The notes: generated by a model from the letters alone, not told the origin. A DNA stretch of 64,000 nucleotides from Oligoflexia bacterium (GCA_019694465.1 JAIBBV010000003.1:1-64000); one strand, 5' to 3'; positions 24,961-35,343 are shown, counted from the stretch's first letter. Program-made: numbers and translations.

Positions 24961-26379
24961 ATGAATATGAAGCTAACTGCGGTAGCTCTGTCGCTACTAA
25001 TTAGCAGCGTTGCTGCAGCAGAAACCAATGAACTGAGTTCTTCGGAGGTAGCAGCTCAACTGAAATCAATGCAAGCCGCTATATTAGAACTAAAGACGGT
25101 TATTTCCAAACAGAGCCAGCGTATCTCAGTGCTAGAATTGGAAAATGGGGAACTAAAGGCGATCCACAAAAACATCCAGAATGAGCAGGCTAGTCAAGCT
25201 CGCGGGGTGTTTCCACTAGTTAATAGCGCTGGCAGAAACTTGCTAGTGCCTGGAAAGTCTCATGACCTGAGTTCGCCTTCTTGCGTCTCAGGTGATCTGG
25301 CTTGTAGCCAGGGGGGCCCACCGGCCTATGTAGGTTCGCCATCAGGACAAGGACAACGTGCTAGTCTTATGGGCAGCTCACTAACCCCGGATATTGGGCT
25401 TGTCGCAGATTTTGTTGGCACATCGACTCAAAGCACTGAAGATGTTGAGGGAAATGATCGCCTATCTGCACGTGAGGTTGAACTGGTACTCGGGCATGAT
25501 GTTGATCCTTACGCCCGGCTCGATGCCGTTATTTCGTTAAGCGATGCGGAAGAAGTGAGTCTGGAGGAGGCCTACGTAACGACCATGGGACTGCCAGCCG
25601 GATTCAAGGCGCGCTTGGGAAAGTTTCGTCCAAAGATTGGCAGAGTGAATCCACGCCACCGAGACTCATTGTCTACCGTGGATGAGCCGCGCTTAATCCA
25701 AAGTTACTTTGGCCCCGAGGGCATGTCGAAAACGGGGATAGAGTTTTCCAATTTTCTGCCGCTACCTTGGGAAAGTGTTACTCATGAAGTGACGCTGGGA
25801 GTGATGGATGGGGGCGTAGGCGAGGAAGGTAGTCTGCTCGCGGCTACTGGTCGTAATCCTAGTTTTTATGGGCGCCTACGTAACGCCTGGGAGATTTCTG
25901 ATATTAGCGACCTTGAGCTAGCAGGTACTTTACTCAAGGGATCTAGCGATGCTGATTCAGCTTGGGAAGTGACTGCCCTCGGAGTAGATACAGCCTATAG
26001 TCACCATTTCGGCCCAATTAGTAGGCTGAGGTTTGAGGCGGAAGCCCTGTTCCAAGATCGCAGGCCACTCGAGACTATTTCGGAAGACACTGGCCAGTCG
26101 TTGCATCCTTGGGGTGCCTACGCATTGGTAGATTATCGCTTCCTAGATCGTTGGTCGATGGGAATGCGAGGCGACTATCTAGTTCCGGTAGTGGTTCGGG
26201 CAGATGCGATGCGAAATGGAGAGAATGCTTGGAGTGCATATTTAACGTTCTTCCAGACTGAATTCTCACGTTGGCGTTTCCAGTATGAGCGCGTCAATTT
26301 TGCAGAGGCAGGACATGATAACCTCTTCTTCCTGCAGGCAACTTTCGCCATTGGCAATCACAAACACGCCTTGGATTAA
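24961..26379 (+). CDS. Outer-membrane porin-like protein with N-terminal coiled coil
   Basis: The 472-residue protein has a signal peptide (about 1-20, ending SVAAAE). A short coiled coil (about 30-80, MQAAILELKTVISKQSQRIS) follows, then a Ser/Gly/Pro linker with several Cys. From about residue 135 to the end there is an antiparallel beta-barrel: alternating hydrophobic strands, GFKARLGKFRPKIGRVN, and a terminal strand FLQATFAIGNHK. A coiled coil before the barrel is common in trimeric porins. Its position before a metal ABC binding protein suggests metal-responsive uptake across the outer membrane. Confidence 0.78.
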   Translation: MNMKLTAVALSLLISSVAAAETNELSSSEVAAQLKSMQAAILELKTVISKQSQRISVLELENGELKAIHKNIQNEQASQARGVFPLVNSAGRNLLVPGKSHDLSSPSCVSGDLACSQGGPPAYVGSPSGQGQRASLMGSSLTPDIGLVADFVGTSTQSTEDVEGNDRLSAREVELVLGHDVDPYARLDAVISLSDAEEVSLEEAYVTTMGLPAGFKARLGKFRPKIGRVNPRHRDSLSTVDEPRLIQSYFGPEGMSKTGIEFSNFLPLPWESVTHEVTLGVMDGGVGEEGSLLAATGRNPSFYGRLRNAWEISDISDLELAGTLLKGSSDADSAWEVTALGVDTAYSHHFGPISRLRFEAEALFQDRRPLETISEDTGQSLHPWGAYALVDYRFLDRWSMGMRGDYLVPVVVRADAMRNGENAWSAYLTFFQTEFSRWRFQYERVNFAEAGHDNLFFLQATFAIGNHKHALD

Positions 26380-26478
26380 CTTTTAGAGGAGGCTGACGTT
26401 GTTGTTGACAGGTAGCTTATTGGCTTAAGGCTTGTTTTAGTCTGCTAGTAGCAACGACCGCTGCCCTCAGGAGCACAT

Positions 26479-27393
26479 ATGAAAATTATAGCTAGTACAC
26501 TATTTTTAGTCCTTGTCTCGATATCGGTATCTGCTGAGCCGCTTAAGATTGTCACAACTATGCCTACATTCGCCTCTATTGCGAAGGAAATCGGTGGGGA
26601 GCTGGTGGAGGTATCTGCGGTTGCAAGTCCACGCTTTAATCCTCATTTCATTGAGGCTAAGCCAAGTGATGTTTTGCGCCTCAAGCGTTGTGACTTGTTC
26701 ATTCATGCGGGGCTTGACTTGGAAGCATGGCGGCAACCACTAGTTGATGCCAGTGCGCGTGCTGATTTGCGGAGTGGCGCCGAGCGAGCGCTTGATCTAT
26801 CAGAGTTTGTTACAATTTTAAATGTGCCTCATGCTCCGATATCAAGAAGTCAGGGCGATATCCATATGTTTGGAAATCCGCACTATTGGCTCTCGCCTCA
26901 AAATGGGTTGGCAATCGCGCGTGCCATTGGTGCAAAACTAGCGGGGCTCGATCCCCAGCACGTTACATCCTTCAAGACTGGAGAAGGTAAATTTTTAGCT
27001 AATCTGCAACAACTTATGACAGGTTGGCAGGAGTTATCGTCAGGCCTGCGCTCTAAAGAGGTAATCGCTTATCACGACGAGTGGCCCTACTTGCTAGATT
27101 ACCTTGGTATAAGATCGGAGAGGTTTATCGAACCAAAGCCAGGCATACCTCCTAGCCCACAATTTCTTGGCGAGTTGCGTGATTACATTCGAACAAGAGA
27201 GGTTCGGCTTTTGGTTCAGGCATCATACTATGATCAAGATGCGATTATGAGTTTGTCGAACGATACGGGAGCGCAGGTTGCCTTTTTGTGTCAGAATGTC
27301 GGTGAGCGTTCTGAGTGTGGAAGCTATGGTGCGATGCTTGATTACAACATTAGAACAATTGTGGATGGGCTAAGTGACAGTCGAGTTCATTGA
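26479..27393 (+). CDS. Metal ABC transporter substrate-binding protein (ZnuA/TroA type)
   Basis: The 304-residue protein has a signal peptide (1-19, ending SVSAEP) and a cluster A-1 metal-binding fold. Putative ligands or conserved sites: NPHFIEAKPSD, HAGLDLEAW, GNPHYWLSPQNGLAIARAIG and YHDEWPYLLDYLGI. The His-rich loop of classical ZnuA is absent. Such receptors deliver Zn(II) or Mn(II) to an ABC importer in the cytoplasmic membrane. The permease gene overlaps its 3' end, but no ATPase gene is present. Confidence 0.9.
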   Translation: MKIIASTLFLVLVSISVSAEPLKIVTTMPTFASIAKEIGGELVEVSAVASPRFNPHFIEAKPSDVLRLKRCDLFIHAGLDLEAWRQPLVDASARADLRSGAERALDLSEFVTILNVPHAPISRSQGDIHMFGNPHYWLSPQNGLAIARAIGAKLAGLDPQHVTSFKTGEGKFLANLQQLMTGWQELSSGLRSKEVIAYHDEWPYLLDYLGIRSERFIEPKPGIPPSPQFLGELRDYIRTREVRLLVQASYYDQDAIMSLSNDTGAQVAFLCQNVGERSECGSYGAMLDYNIRTIVDGLSDSRVH

Positions 27394-28189
27394 GATAATG
27401 AGCAAGCCTTTTTTGGCTTGCATTCTGCTTACTGCAATACATTCGTATTTGGGCTTCCATGTACTAGAGCGCGAGGTCATCTTTGTGGACCTCGCGCTCG
27501 CGCAACTCGCTGCACTGGGAGCAACAGTAGGGTACTTGTGGGGCTCTCCTCTGCATTCATCTGGAAGCTATTTTGCATCACTCAGCTTCGCAATCTTTGG
27601 AGCAGCCTTATTCGCTGCTACCCGCTTTAAAAAGCCTGTGGTACCGCAAGAATCTATAATTGGGGTGGTTTATGCTGTAGCAGCAGCTGCGGCTGTCCTT
27701 GTATTAAGCCGCTCACCAGAAGGGGGCGAAGAATTAAAGTCACTTTTGGTGGGACATTTACTCTTTATTGATTGGGCGGAAATTCGCCACCTCCTAGCTA
27801 TGTATGGCCTTATAGCTTTATTGCATTGGAAGTTTCGCAGGCCAATTTTGCAGGTATCGCTTCAGCATGAGATTGGTGTCATTTCTGGCAAGCCAGTTTG
27901 GATTTGGGACTTCATTTTTTATGCCAGTTTTGCCCTGGTAGTAACAAGTTCAGTGGAGGTCGCTGGGGTGCTGCTAGTTTTTACATTCCTAATTGTTCCT
28001 GCCATATGCGGCAAGTTGCTCGCTAGCACTGTGCTTGGTCGACTCGGGATCGGTTGGGGGCTTGGATTTCTAACTACCTGTGTTGGTCTGGGGCTTTCAT
28101 ACTTGGCGGACCTACCGACAGGAGCTGTAATAGTGTGCACGTTTGGGGCACTTTTGCCTCTATGTGCTGTTGTGCGTGCTGTACGCTAA
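27374..28189 (+). CDS. Metal ABC transporter permease (ZnuB/MntB type)
   Basis: The 271-residue protein is a family ABC-3 permease with about eight membrane segments. Recognisable stretches are LEREVIFVDLALAQLAALGATVGYL near the N-terminus, RPILQVSLQHEIGVISGKPVWIWD and SVEVAGVLLVFTFLIVPA. The GTG at 27374 gives the usual short leader before the first helix but overlaps the binding-protein gene by 20 nt; ATG 27398 is an alternative. Its ATPase partner must be encoded elsewhere. Confidence 0.9.
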   Translation: MTVEFIEIMSKPFLACILLTAIHSYLGFHVLEREVIFVDLALAQLAALGATVGYLWGSPLHSSGSYFASLSFAIFGAALFAATRFKKPVVPQESIIGVVYAVAAAAAVLVLSRSPEGGEELKSLLVGHLLFIDWAEIRHLLAMYGLIALLHWKFRRPILQVSLQHEIGVISGKPVWIWDFIFYASFALVVTSSVEVAGVLLVFTFLIVPAICGKLLASTVLGRLGIGWGLGFLTTCVGLGLSYLADLPTGAVIVCTFGALLPLCAVVRAVR

Positions 28190-28230
28190 ATGAACGAGTC
28201 TTAAGTAATAGTGGGTAATAAAGTGAAGCG

Positions 28231-28255
28231 TATTGCTTCGCTTTGCTCGCGATAC
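28231..28255. repeat. Dispersed repeat ATTGCT..CTTTGCTCGCGATA
   Basis: In the 302-nt gap after the metal permease. The same core, with small changes, occurs at 56328-56352 (also followed by an AGCCCG sequence) and inverted at 11727-11744. The rest of this gap holds only the terminator at 28395. Confidence 0.5.
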
Positions 28256-28394
28256 GAGCCCGTTAAGTATGTCTAATGCATTTTTGTGACTGGCGCTAAG
28301 TGAGTATTGGACCCGAGCGGATTTAAGCGCAGACCACACAAATTGTAAGCATACCTTCTTAGTTACTAGGAATTGGATCGAAGGGGAGAAAAAC

Positions 28395-28425
28395 GGGGAA
28401 GGAGCATGTTTAATGCTCCTTCCCC
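28395..28425 (-). terminator. Strong rho-independent terminator of the ABC exporter gene
   Basis: A perfect 13-bp stem (GGGGAAGGAGCAT at 28395-28407 with ATGCTCCTTCCCC at 28413-28425) closes a 5-nt loop. On the minus strand it is followed by GTTTTTC, so it terminates transcription of the gene at 28492-30294. The plus-strand side has an A-run instead. Confidence 0.85.
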
Positions 28426-28491
28426 CAAAAAACTCGCGTCGCGACATGGCCGAGCTGGCCGCCTGACGCCGATGAGCGAACTCATCTTTTT

Positions 28492-30294
28492 TTAGTGATA
28501 CTCAGCTGCCTGAGCGGTGTAGCGTTCCGCATACAGTCCTCCCAGACGCATCAGCTCTTCGTGGTCGCCATACTCGACAATGCTACCATTCTGGAGCAGG
28601 CAGATGCGATCTGCTTTTCTCAGAGTGTAGTAGCGGTGCGAGATGACAATCTTGATGCAACCCGGAAGTGAGCTTAGAATCTTTTGGTAAATTCTAGCTT
28701 CTGCATCCGAGTCAACTGCCGATGTGGGCTCATCCAGGATTGCAATCTCGGGTTGACGGAAGAATACACGTGCCAACGCTAGGCGTTGGTACTGCCCTCC
28801 ACTCAACTCGACGCCACCCTTAAATGAGCTGCCCAGCGTAGTGCCGTAGCCTTGCGGTAAGCCCTCGATGAAGGCATGCGCTTCAGCTGCTTGCGCAGCG
28901 AAGTGCACAGCCTCGATATTGTCCGGGCACGAGCCGACTCTTCCGAGTCGAATCGCCGACTCAACGTCGAGGTGTTGGTAGTGCAGGAAGTCCTGTTTAA
29001 CTACCCCCAGCTTTGATTGCCAGTAGTCCAGATCGAACTCGCGGATGTCCACCCCATTTACGAGGATTCTTCCACGCGTCGGATCGTACATCCGGCACAA
29101 AAGCTTAGCGAGGGTCGACTTACCCGAGCCGTTTTCCGCCACAATCCCGACTGTACTTCCACCTTTTATGCAAAGGTTGAAGTCCTTGAGGATCCAGCGT
29201 TGGGTACCCGGGTAGGCAAACCACACTCCGTCGAAGCGGATTTCTTCAATTTGCCCAGCAAGGCGTCGACCGCTAGAATGCGTTGTCGGCAGTAGTGGTT
29301 TCAGGTCGAAAGCTTCGAACATGTCACGGACGAACTTTCCATCCCGAAACTGGCTGCCGACGTTTTGCGACAACGACTGTAGCGATGAGCGGAAGGTCCC
29401 GCAGCTTGCAATCAAGAATGCGAGTCCTCCCACGTCTAGTGTTCCTTCCAGCGTGCGACGCACGAAAGCGTATAGCGCGAAGGCCGCCACTGATTCTGAG
29501 ACTAACAGAATCAGCAGCTGACCAATTGCGTTAACGCGTTCGACTGCTAGCTCGCGACGCTTGATGGTGCCTAGATGCTCGTCGACTCGACCGACAAAGA
29601 AGGGGACGTTCTGGAAGAGCTTGATTTCAGGTAGCGCTTCAATCGCCACCAAAAACCAGCGCGCGTGCCAGAACTTACGGCGCGTCTCTGCTGCTCCTGT
29701 TTCGACCTGCCATAGCTTGTTGTTGTATGACAGATCGAGTAACAGGCGTGGCAGAGCCGCTGCAATAATCATCGCTCCAATCCGCTTGTCAGCTGATAGG
29801 AAGATGACCGCTGCGATGCTGACCTCGGCCAAGTTTTGCAGCAAGTAGGTTAGTCGCTGCATGAACTCAGGCGCACGCCACATCGCATTCTCCTCAACCT
29901 TTGTTAGTAAATCGCGCCGTTCTGGGTTCTCATGCGAAGCGATGTCGAGACTTGCGGTTGTTCTTAGGATGATGACTGTCAGTACATGGAATAATTCCTT
30001 GTACAAAACAGTCTTCAGGAAGAACTGCAGCATGTTCGCTACCGCGTAGCAGGAGCCTGCCAGGACTGCAAGACTAAGCAGCGTGTAGACGACTTCGTGG
30101 CGATCGGCCTGCGAGCTGGACACCAGTGCATTCAGAAGCCGCCCAATCGTGTAGCTTTGCACGAAAGGCAGCGTCGATGTGCACAGAGTCGCCAGCACGA
30201 TGCCGACCAACAGATTTCGCTTCTCACGCCAGGTTAGCGCTACCAGACGCTGAGCATCACGTATGATGCGTTTTACATCATTTAGTGTGCTCAT
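28492..30294 (-). CDS. ABC exporter, fused membrane and ATPase domains
   Basis: This is a 600-residue half-transporter. Six membrane helices (about 1-310) precede an ATPase domain with Walker A GIVAENGSGKSTLAKLLC, Q-loop VVKQDFLHYQHLDV, signature ELSGGQYQRLALARVFF and Walker B IAILDEPTSAVDSDAE. It probably works as a homodimer exporting lipid, peptide or drug; the substrate is unknown. AAAAGGAGAAAAGG precedes the ATG. By eye this gene is richer in G+C (about 58% in sampled lines) than its neighbours, hinting at recent acquisition. No accessory protein or obvious peptide substrate gene is adjacent. Confidence 0.92.
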   Translation of the reverse strand: MSTLNDVKRIIRDAQRLVALTWREKRNLLVGIVLATLCTSTLPFVQSYTIGRLLNALVSSSQADRHEVVYTLLSLAVLAGSCYAVANMLQFFLKTVLYKELFHVLTVIILRTTASLDIASHENPERRDLLTKVEENAMWRAPEFMQRLTYLLQNLAEVSIAAVIFLSADKRIGAMIIAAALPRLLLDLSYNNKLWQVETGAAETRRKFWHARWFLVAIEALPEIKLFQNVPFFVGRVDEHLGTIKRRELAVERVNAIGQLLILLVSESVAAFALYAFVRRTLEGTLDVGGLAFLIASCGTFRSSLQSLSQNVGSQFRDGKFVRDMFEAFDLKPLLPTTHSSGRRLAGQIEEIRFDGVWFAYPGTQRWILKDFNLCIKGGSTVGIVAENGSGKSTLAKLLCRMYDPTRGRILVNGVDIREFDLDYWQSKLGVVKQDFLHYQHLDVESAIRLGRVGSCPDNIEAVHFAAQAAEAHAFIEGLPQGYGTTLGSSFKGGVELSGGQYQRLALARVFFRQPEIAILDEPTSAVDSDAEARIYQKILSSLPGCIKIVISHRYYTLRKADRICLLQNGSIVEYGDHEELMRLGGLYAERYTAQAAEYH

Positions 30295-30963
30295 AACCTT
30301 TTCTCCTTTTCAAAAAAGAATCGGAGTCGAAACAACCAATTTGTTTCTCTCCACCTCCGATCCGCGGTGTCAGAGGCGAGATTTGCCAAACTGGCGAGCA
30401 CGCATATGGGCCCACATGCGTGGGTCCATTAATAATGCTTCTTCTACTCATTTGAAGAGCGGCATGCATTGACGCTCGTTGTAAATGACCGTGCAGGACA
30501 AATAGCGCAGCCTCTGCACTTTCTCGCATAGGAGAAAAGCAGCGCAGTTACATCTGAGCAGAGCGGTAGCTCTGGTCAGTGCGACATGCGAATGCGCTAT
30601 GTATTTATTGGGCTATAGATCGCGCTGTGCGCTGCGACTACCGCTTACTGGGTCGCTAGGCGCCATTTGGAAACTTCCATGGCTGCCACGGCGCGTAAGC
30701 GATAGAGCCCACAAGGTACAGAAAATCTGTACTCGTGCAGCCTTAGCTTGTGCTGTGTTAATTGCCATTAGTAAGTCTCCATGTGTTTTGGGCGAAACGT
30801 CGAGTATATACTAGCTGGTTGCGCAATTCAACAGATTTCTTTTGCAAAGTCTAAAACAGTGCGGACCCTGCACTCACTTGTTCTGCGCTTGCTCCCGTTG
30901 CATGTGCATTGCCAGCCCCAAAACACGAAGCGAACCTAATCATTAGTATTTTGGAGAGCACTT
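30295..30963. other. 669-nt gap without a supported gene
   Basis: It lies between the ABC exporter start and the Wzt-type ATPase end. It contains CACGCAT (30399-30405) pairing with ATGCGTG (30416-30422) around GGGCCCA-containing sequence, and a GAAACAA/TTGTTTC dyad near 30335. Short open frames here (for example 30599-30814 plus and 30278-30529 minus) have no ribosome-binding site or recognisable content. Confidence 0.6.
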
Positions 30964-31776
30964 CTAGCCTTGCAGGGCCGTTTCGTAACTCTTGTCCCTG
31001 TACATGCCGATGGCGTGGTGCGGATCCCCGCGAAAAACAATTTTCCCGCGCGAAAGAAGCACAATCTCCCGAGCTGTATGCTCAAGCATGCTCATGTCAT
31101 GGCTGACTATGATGATAGTCTTCCCGGACTTTAGAAAGTTTTGAAAAACAGTGCTGCATTTGGCCTGAAAACGTTCGTCTCCGACGGCTAAAATTTCATC
31201 GACTATCAAGATATCTGGATTGATGTCGATTGCCACGGCGAAGCCAAGGCGGGCTGCCATTCCGGAGCTAAAGTATTTTATTGGCGTGCGAGCGAAGTCA
31301 TGTAGTTCGGCAAACTCTAGAATGTGGTCAACCCGCGACTTAATGTCTGCATTTGACTTCTTATGTAGTGATCCATTTAGAAAAATATTCTCCACAGCGT
31401 TTAGCTCTGGATCAAAACCTACCCCTAGTTCGATTAGCGACGACACTGAGCCGTTTACCACCACACGTCCTTGGGTAGGCTTTAATACTTGCGCCATTAC
31501 CTTAAGCAAGGTGCTTTTGCCACTACCGTTGCTGCCAATGATACCAAGTACTGTACCCTTGTTAATTTCTAATGATACGTCGTTAAGTGCATCGAAGGTG
31601 GAGTAGTGCTTCATTTTACCAGTGCGCATGAAGCGTATCACGGTCTCTTTCAGGGATGATGGACGCTCCTGGTATGACCTATAGGCAACAGTGACATTAC
31701 TCAGCTTGAAAGCAAAAGGCTGTGCCGCACTGGGCTGGGCGGAGTCAGGTTCATTGCGCAGCGTTGCTAGCCTCAT
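30964..31776 (-). CDS. wzt: Polysaccharide ABC exporter ATPase (Wzt/KpsT/RfbE type)
   Basis: The 270-residue ATPase has Walker A GIIGSNGSGKSTLLKVM, the family-typical signature YFSSGMAARLGFAVAID and Walker B ILIVDEILAVGDERF. It ends soon after the ATPase core, so it lacks the extra C-terminal carbohydrate-binding domain of some O-antigen Wzt proteins. It pairs with the permease 8 nt upstream. Together they export a lipid-linked glycan across the inner membrane. Mycobacterial Rv3781 is a related arabinogalactan-locus member. Confidence 0.92.
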   Translation of the reverse strand: MRLATLRNEPDSAQPSAAQPFAFKLSNVTVAYRSYQERPSSLKETVIRFMRTGKMKHYSTFDALNDVSLEINKGTVLGIIGSNGSGKSTLLKVMAQVLKPTQGRVVVNGSVSSLIELGVGFDPELNAVENIFLNGSLHKKSNADIKSRVDHILEFAELHDFARTPIKYFSSGMAARLGFAVAIDINPDILIVDEILAVGDERFQAKCSTVFQNFLKSGKTIIIVSHDMSMLEHTAREIVLLSRGKIVFRGDPHHAIGMYRDKSYETALQG

Positions 31777-31784
31777 AAGCCGAC

Positions 31785-32609
31785 TTACAAAAAGTACAAG
31801 AATTTATCTTCGGACTTTCTGAATATGAACAATCCGAGAAACAGAACAAAAGCGGCCCCACACAGATTAATAGCGAAGACTTGCGGATCTGGTAGTACGC
31901 CATCATAAAAAATGTTACGGACAAATTCGATCTGACAGAATAAAGGGTTTAGTACCAAATATTGGGTAATCCAGCCTGGCAGTAGCTCGCGATGGAACAG
32001 CACCGGTGACATGAAGTAGAGCATATTTAGGCCGACTTCTGCCAAGTGCAGCGTGTCATCGAAGAAGACATTGCTGGTTGCCAAGATTAGAGATATCCCA
32101 ACCACCGTCAGGAAAAGTGGAATCAGCACGATCGGGAATGCTAGCGCTGTTAGCGGGACTCCGCGTCCCATTACGATTGAAATAATGAGCAATGGCACCA
32201 GGGCAAAAAGCAAATTTGCCAGATTGGAGAAGGTTAGCGAGAGTATAAAAATATACTTAGGCACTGGAATTTGACTAAATAGCCGCGCATTGGCCCTGAT
32301 CGTGTGTAGCGACATCAAGGCTGTGCTGTTGAAGTAGTTCCAGGGCAAAAGGCCCGCAAACAAAAATACGGCATAGTCTTTAACCGGAACTCTCATGATA
32401 TGGGAGAAGACCACCGCCAGCACACTCATCATGGCCAGCGGGTGAAGCATGGTCCAAATGTAGCCTAGGAATGAGCGCTTGTATTTGTTGCGTAGGTCGC
32501 GCAGGACCGACTGCTTAAGGTACTCCCGATATCCGTACATCTGGACAAAAAAATCGGGCACGAAAGATATGGCACTAGTTTGACTGACTGAACTCATGGA
32601 GTGCGCCAT
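31785..32609 (-). CDS. wzm: Polysaccharide ABC exporter permease (Wzm/RfbD type)
   Basis: The 274-residue ABC-2 type permease has six membrane segments. Family stretches seen: LRDLRNKYKRSFLGYIWTML, FLFAGLLPWNYFNSTALMSL, and MLYFMSPVLFHRELLPGW. It is the first gene of a two-gene operon with the ATPase. ATGs at 32609 and 32597 are both possible starts. It is divergent from the large glycosyltransferase at 32811, so the approximately 200-nt gap probably holds both promoters. Confidence 0.92.
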   Translation of the reverse strand: MAHSMSSVSQTSAISFVPDFFVQMYGYREYLKQSVLRDLRNKYKRSFLGYIWTMLHPLAMMSVLAVVFSHIMRVPVKDYAVFLFAGLLPWNYFNSTALMSLHTIRANARLFSQIPVPKYIFILSLTFSNLANLLFALVPLLIISIVMGRGVPLTALAFPIVLIPLFLTVVGISLILATSNVFFDDTLHLAEVGLNMLYFMSPVLFHRELLPGWITQYLVLNPLFCQIEFVRNIFYDGVLPDPQVFAINLCGAAFVLFLGLFIFRKSEDKFLYFL

Positions 32610-32810
32610 TATAGTCGGGGGAAAGCGTTACGTACAATCGGGCTTCGCTAATTTGGTTAATACGAGGGTAATTAGCATGAACTTGCATCCAGGGGGTATT
32701 CTTGCTTTAATCAAACCCTAATTTTTTCATATACTTATGGCCTTGGGCCCGCCGGCATCAGTCTCGCGGGAGCGGTTCGTAAGTGCTAGCAAGGGGAGCA
32801 GTAGAGCGAA

Positions 32811-35321
32811 TTGGTCGTGCCAAAGTCTTCGACTAGCCAGATTGAGTCTGACGCGCAGCCGTTATCCCCAAACACGGCGGTTTCTGCATATCAGCAGGAT
32901 GCCATGGACCGGCTTCTGAAGCAGGTGCATGATCTTAGTCAACGTAACGCCGCCTTGGAGCAGGCGCTGCAGCAAATTCAAACTTCAAAGTCATGGCGCT
33001 TAACTGAGCCATTAAGACAGGCGGCGCATATAAAACGTGAACTGTTTCCGCTGTTTCGATTTAGGAGTCAACGCTTTCAGCTTTCTCCCGGACGCAGTAT
33101 GGATTTGGACTCCGGCTCATTCAAGGTTATTGGGCCTAGTCCTACAATTCTCATGCACAGCGCCAGTGGCGTTCCAGGCGGGTGGGTGCGAGTTAGGGCT
33201 CGACTGGCTCCACGAGGCTTAAGTTTTTACCTTTATTATAAGACGGCGGAAGGATTTAGCGGGCGCGAGCGTGCATTGCTTAATTTTTTTGAGAGCGGAG
33301 ACAACTCAGCTCTACTGCGACTTCCCGACAGTGTAAAGGAACTGCGGCTTGACCCATTCGAAGCCAAGGAACCATTTCGGGTCGAATTATTTGAGGTGCA
33401 GGAGCTAGGAAAAGTCCAGGTGGCCTGGGCTATTTTCGTTAAGCATGCTCGGGCTGCCTTTAGCAACCCGCACGCTTTTCGGGCCCGGCTGGTCAAGGCC
33501 TGGAAAGTTTTTCGCCAAGGTGGGCTTATGGCTCTGCGTGCTAAATTACTGCAGCGCGAGTATAGTCCCGATTATCAGGAGTGGGTCCAAAAATACGACA
33601 CGCTAACAGATGCCGATCGACAGGCGATCCGAGTGCAATGCGACAGCTTTGTGTCGAAACCTTTAATTTCTGTCGTGATGCCAGTGTTTAACACGCCTGG
33701 GCAGTGGCTGGAGAAGGCGATTGCGTCGGTAGAAAGACAGCTCTATCCAAATTGGGAACTCTGCATAGCCGACGATGCTTCAAGTGATCCCCAAGTGCGG
33801 CAGATATTAAGTGCAGCTCAACAGCGTAATCCGCGCATTCGAGTAGTTTATCGAGAGAAGAACGGTCATATCTCAGAGGCTAGCAACTCTGCACTTCAAA
33901 TAGCCAAAGGTGAATTCGTTGCGCTACTAGACCATGACGATGAATTGAGCGAGCACGCTTTGTACATGGTGGTACAGCTGCTAAATGAACACCCAGAGAC
34001 TGATATGATCTATAGCGACGAGGATAAGATGAATGTCCTCGGGCAGCGGCTAAATCCCTATTTCAAATGTGACTGGAACCCAGATCTTTTCTTACAGCAG
34101 AACTATATCTGCCACTTAGGCGTGTACAGGCGCACTCTCCTACGACAATTGGGTGGCTTCCGAGCGGGCTTTGAGGGGGCCCAGGACTGGGACCTAGCGT
34201 GGCGCGTGGCCGAGCGCTGTGGCGAGGATCGTATAAGGCATATTCCACATGTTTTGTATCATTGGAGGCTAATTGAGGGGTCGACTGCTGCTTCGGCTTC
34301 ATTCAAGCCGTATGCACTTGAGGCCCAGCGTCGCTGTGTAAGTGAACATTTGCAACGTATCGGTGTACAGGGCGCGCACGTAAGCATTTTGGAGAGTATC
34401 GCACATCTGCGCGTTGAGTTTCCTCTGCCGGAAGTGGCCCCGTTGGTAAGTATCATTATTCCCACTCGCGATCAGCTACTTTATCTTAGGCGCTGCGTGG
34501 AGAGCATTAGCGCTAAGTCTGATTATAAGAATTTTGAAATTATAATTGTTGATAATGGCAGCAAGGAGCAAGCTACTCTCGAATATCTGGATGAGCTGCA
34601 AAAAGCCGGTCGTGCACGTGTGCTGCGTGACGAGCGGCCATTTAACTACTCACGTTTAAACAACTTGGCGGCGCGTCAGGCGCGTGGGGAGGTTTTGGCT
34701 TTTCTAAATAATGACTTAGAGGTCATCACCCCGGGCTGGCTGCGCGAAATGCTAGCGCTTTTATTACGCCCAGGCATTGGCGCAGTGGGTGCGCGCTTAC
34801 TTTACCCCAGTGAATTATTGCAGCATGCTGGTGTAATCATGGGCATTAATGGGGTGGCAGGGCATAACCATAAGGGGATTGAACGCTACAACCCAGGCTA
34901 TTGGAACCGTGCCATTTTAACCCAAAATCTATCTGGAGTGACTGCTGCCTGCATGCTGATTAGACGCGAGGCTTTTGAAACTGTTGGCGGGTTTGATGAG
35001 GGGACACTGGCCGTCGCGTTTAACGATGTCGATCTGTGCCTCAAGCTGCGCTCGCGTGGCTATAAAATCACTTATACTCCCTATGCTGAGTTATACCATT
35101 ATGAGTCTGTCAGCCGCGGCTATGAGACTACCCCCGAGAAGTTTGTGCGCTTTGAAGGGGAAGTTGAAACGATGAAGCAGCGCTGGGGGGCTGTCCTCGA
35201 TAAGGACCCATATTATAGCCCGAATTTAACGCTTTTAAATGAAGACTTTGGAATGGCTTTTCCACCACGAGTGAAAAAGCCATGGACTGGGCTTGCCAGG
35301 TCTGGGGATAGTCGAAAATAA
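32811..35321 (+). CDS. Large glycosyltransferase with two GT2 domains
   Basis: The 836-residue protein begins with a short coiled coil ([20 protein letters not shown]), then an all-beta-looking module (about 90-240). Two GT-A family 2 domains follow. The first (about 285-540) has [20 protein letters not shown] and acidic motif [12 protein letters not shown]. The second (about 545-800) has [33 protein letters not shown] and [18 protein letters not shown]. This is the tandem layout of O-antigen and rhamnan-type synthases that add two linkages alternately. The start is TTG 32811, with AAGGGGAG 12 nt upstream; GTG 32817 is an alternative. It is transcribed away from wzm/wzt. Confidence 0.88.
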   Translation: MVVPKSSTSQIESDAQPLSPNTAVSAYQQDAMDRLLKQVHDLSQRNAALEQALQQIQTSKSWRLTEPLRQAAHIKRELFPLFRFRSQRFQLSPGRSMDLDSGSFKVIGPSPTILMHSASGVPGGWVRVRARLAPRGLSFYLYYKTAEGFSGRERALLNFFESGDNSALLRLPDSVKELRLDPFEAKEPFRVELFEVQELGKVQVAWAIFVKHARAAFSNPHAFRARLVKAWKVFRQGGLMALRAKLLQREYSPDYQEWVQKYDTLTDADRQAIRVQCDSFVSKPLISVVMPVFNTPGQWLEKAIASVERQLYPNWELCIADDASSDPQVRQILSAAQQRNPRIRVVYREKNGHISEASNSALQIAKGEFVALLDHDDELSEHALYMVVQLLNEHPETDMIYSDEDKMNVLGQRLNPYFKCDWNPDLFLQQNYICHLGVYRRTLLRQLGGFRAGFEGAQDWDLAWRVAERCGEDRIRHIPHVLYHWRLIEGSTAASASFKPYALEAQRRCVSEHLQRIGVQGAHVSILESIAHLRVEFPLPEVAPLVSIIIPTRDQLLYLRRCVESISAKSDYKNFEIIIVDNGSKEQATLEYLDELQKAGRARVLRDERPFNYSRLNNLAARQARGEVLAFLNNDLEVITPGWLREMLALLLRPGIGAVGARLLYPSELLQHAGVIMGINGVAGHNHKGIERYNPGYWNRAILTQNLSGVTAACMLIRREAFETVGGFDEGTLAVAFNDVDLCLKLRSRGYKITYTPYAELYHYESVSRGYETTPEKFVRFEGEVETMKQRWGAVLDKDPYYSPNLTLLNEDFGMAFPPRVKKPWTGLARSGDSRK

Positions 35322-35343
35322 TGGGTCGCATCACGAGGCAGGC

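Noticed and set aside
30278..30529. 83-codon minus-strand frame overlapping the ABC exporter start
   Set aside because: The sequence upstream of its ATG is pyrimidine-rich with no ribosome-binding site, and the product shows no family features. A leader peptide is possible but unsupported.
30599..30814. 71-codon open frame in the gap before the ABC exporter
   Set aside because: No ribosome-binding site, no recognisable domain and irregular composition. It may be chance.
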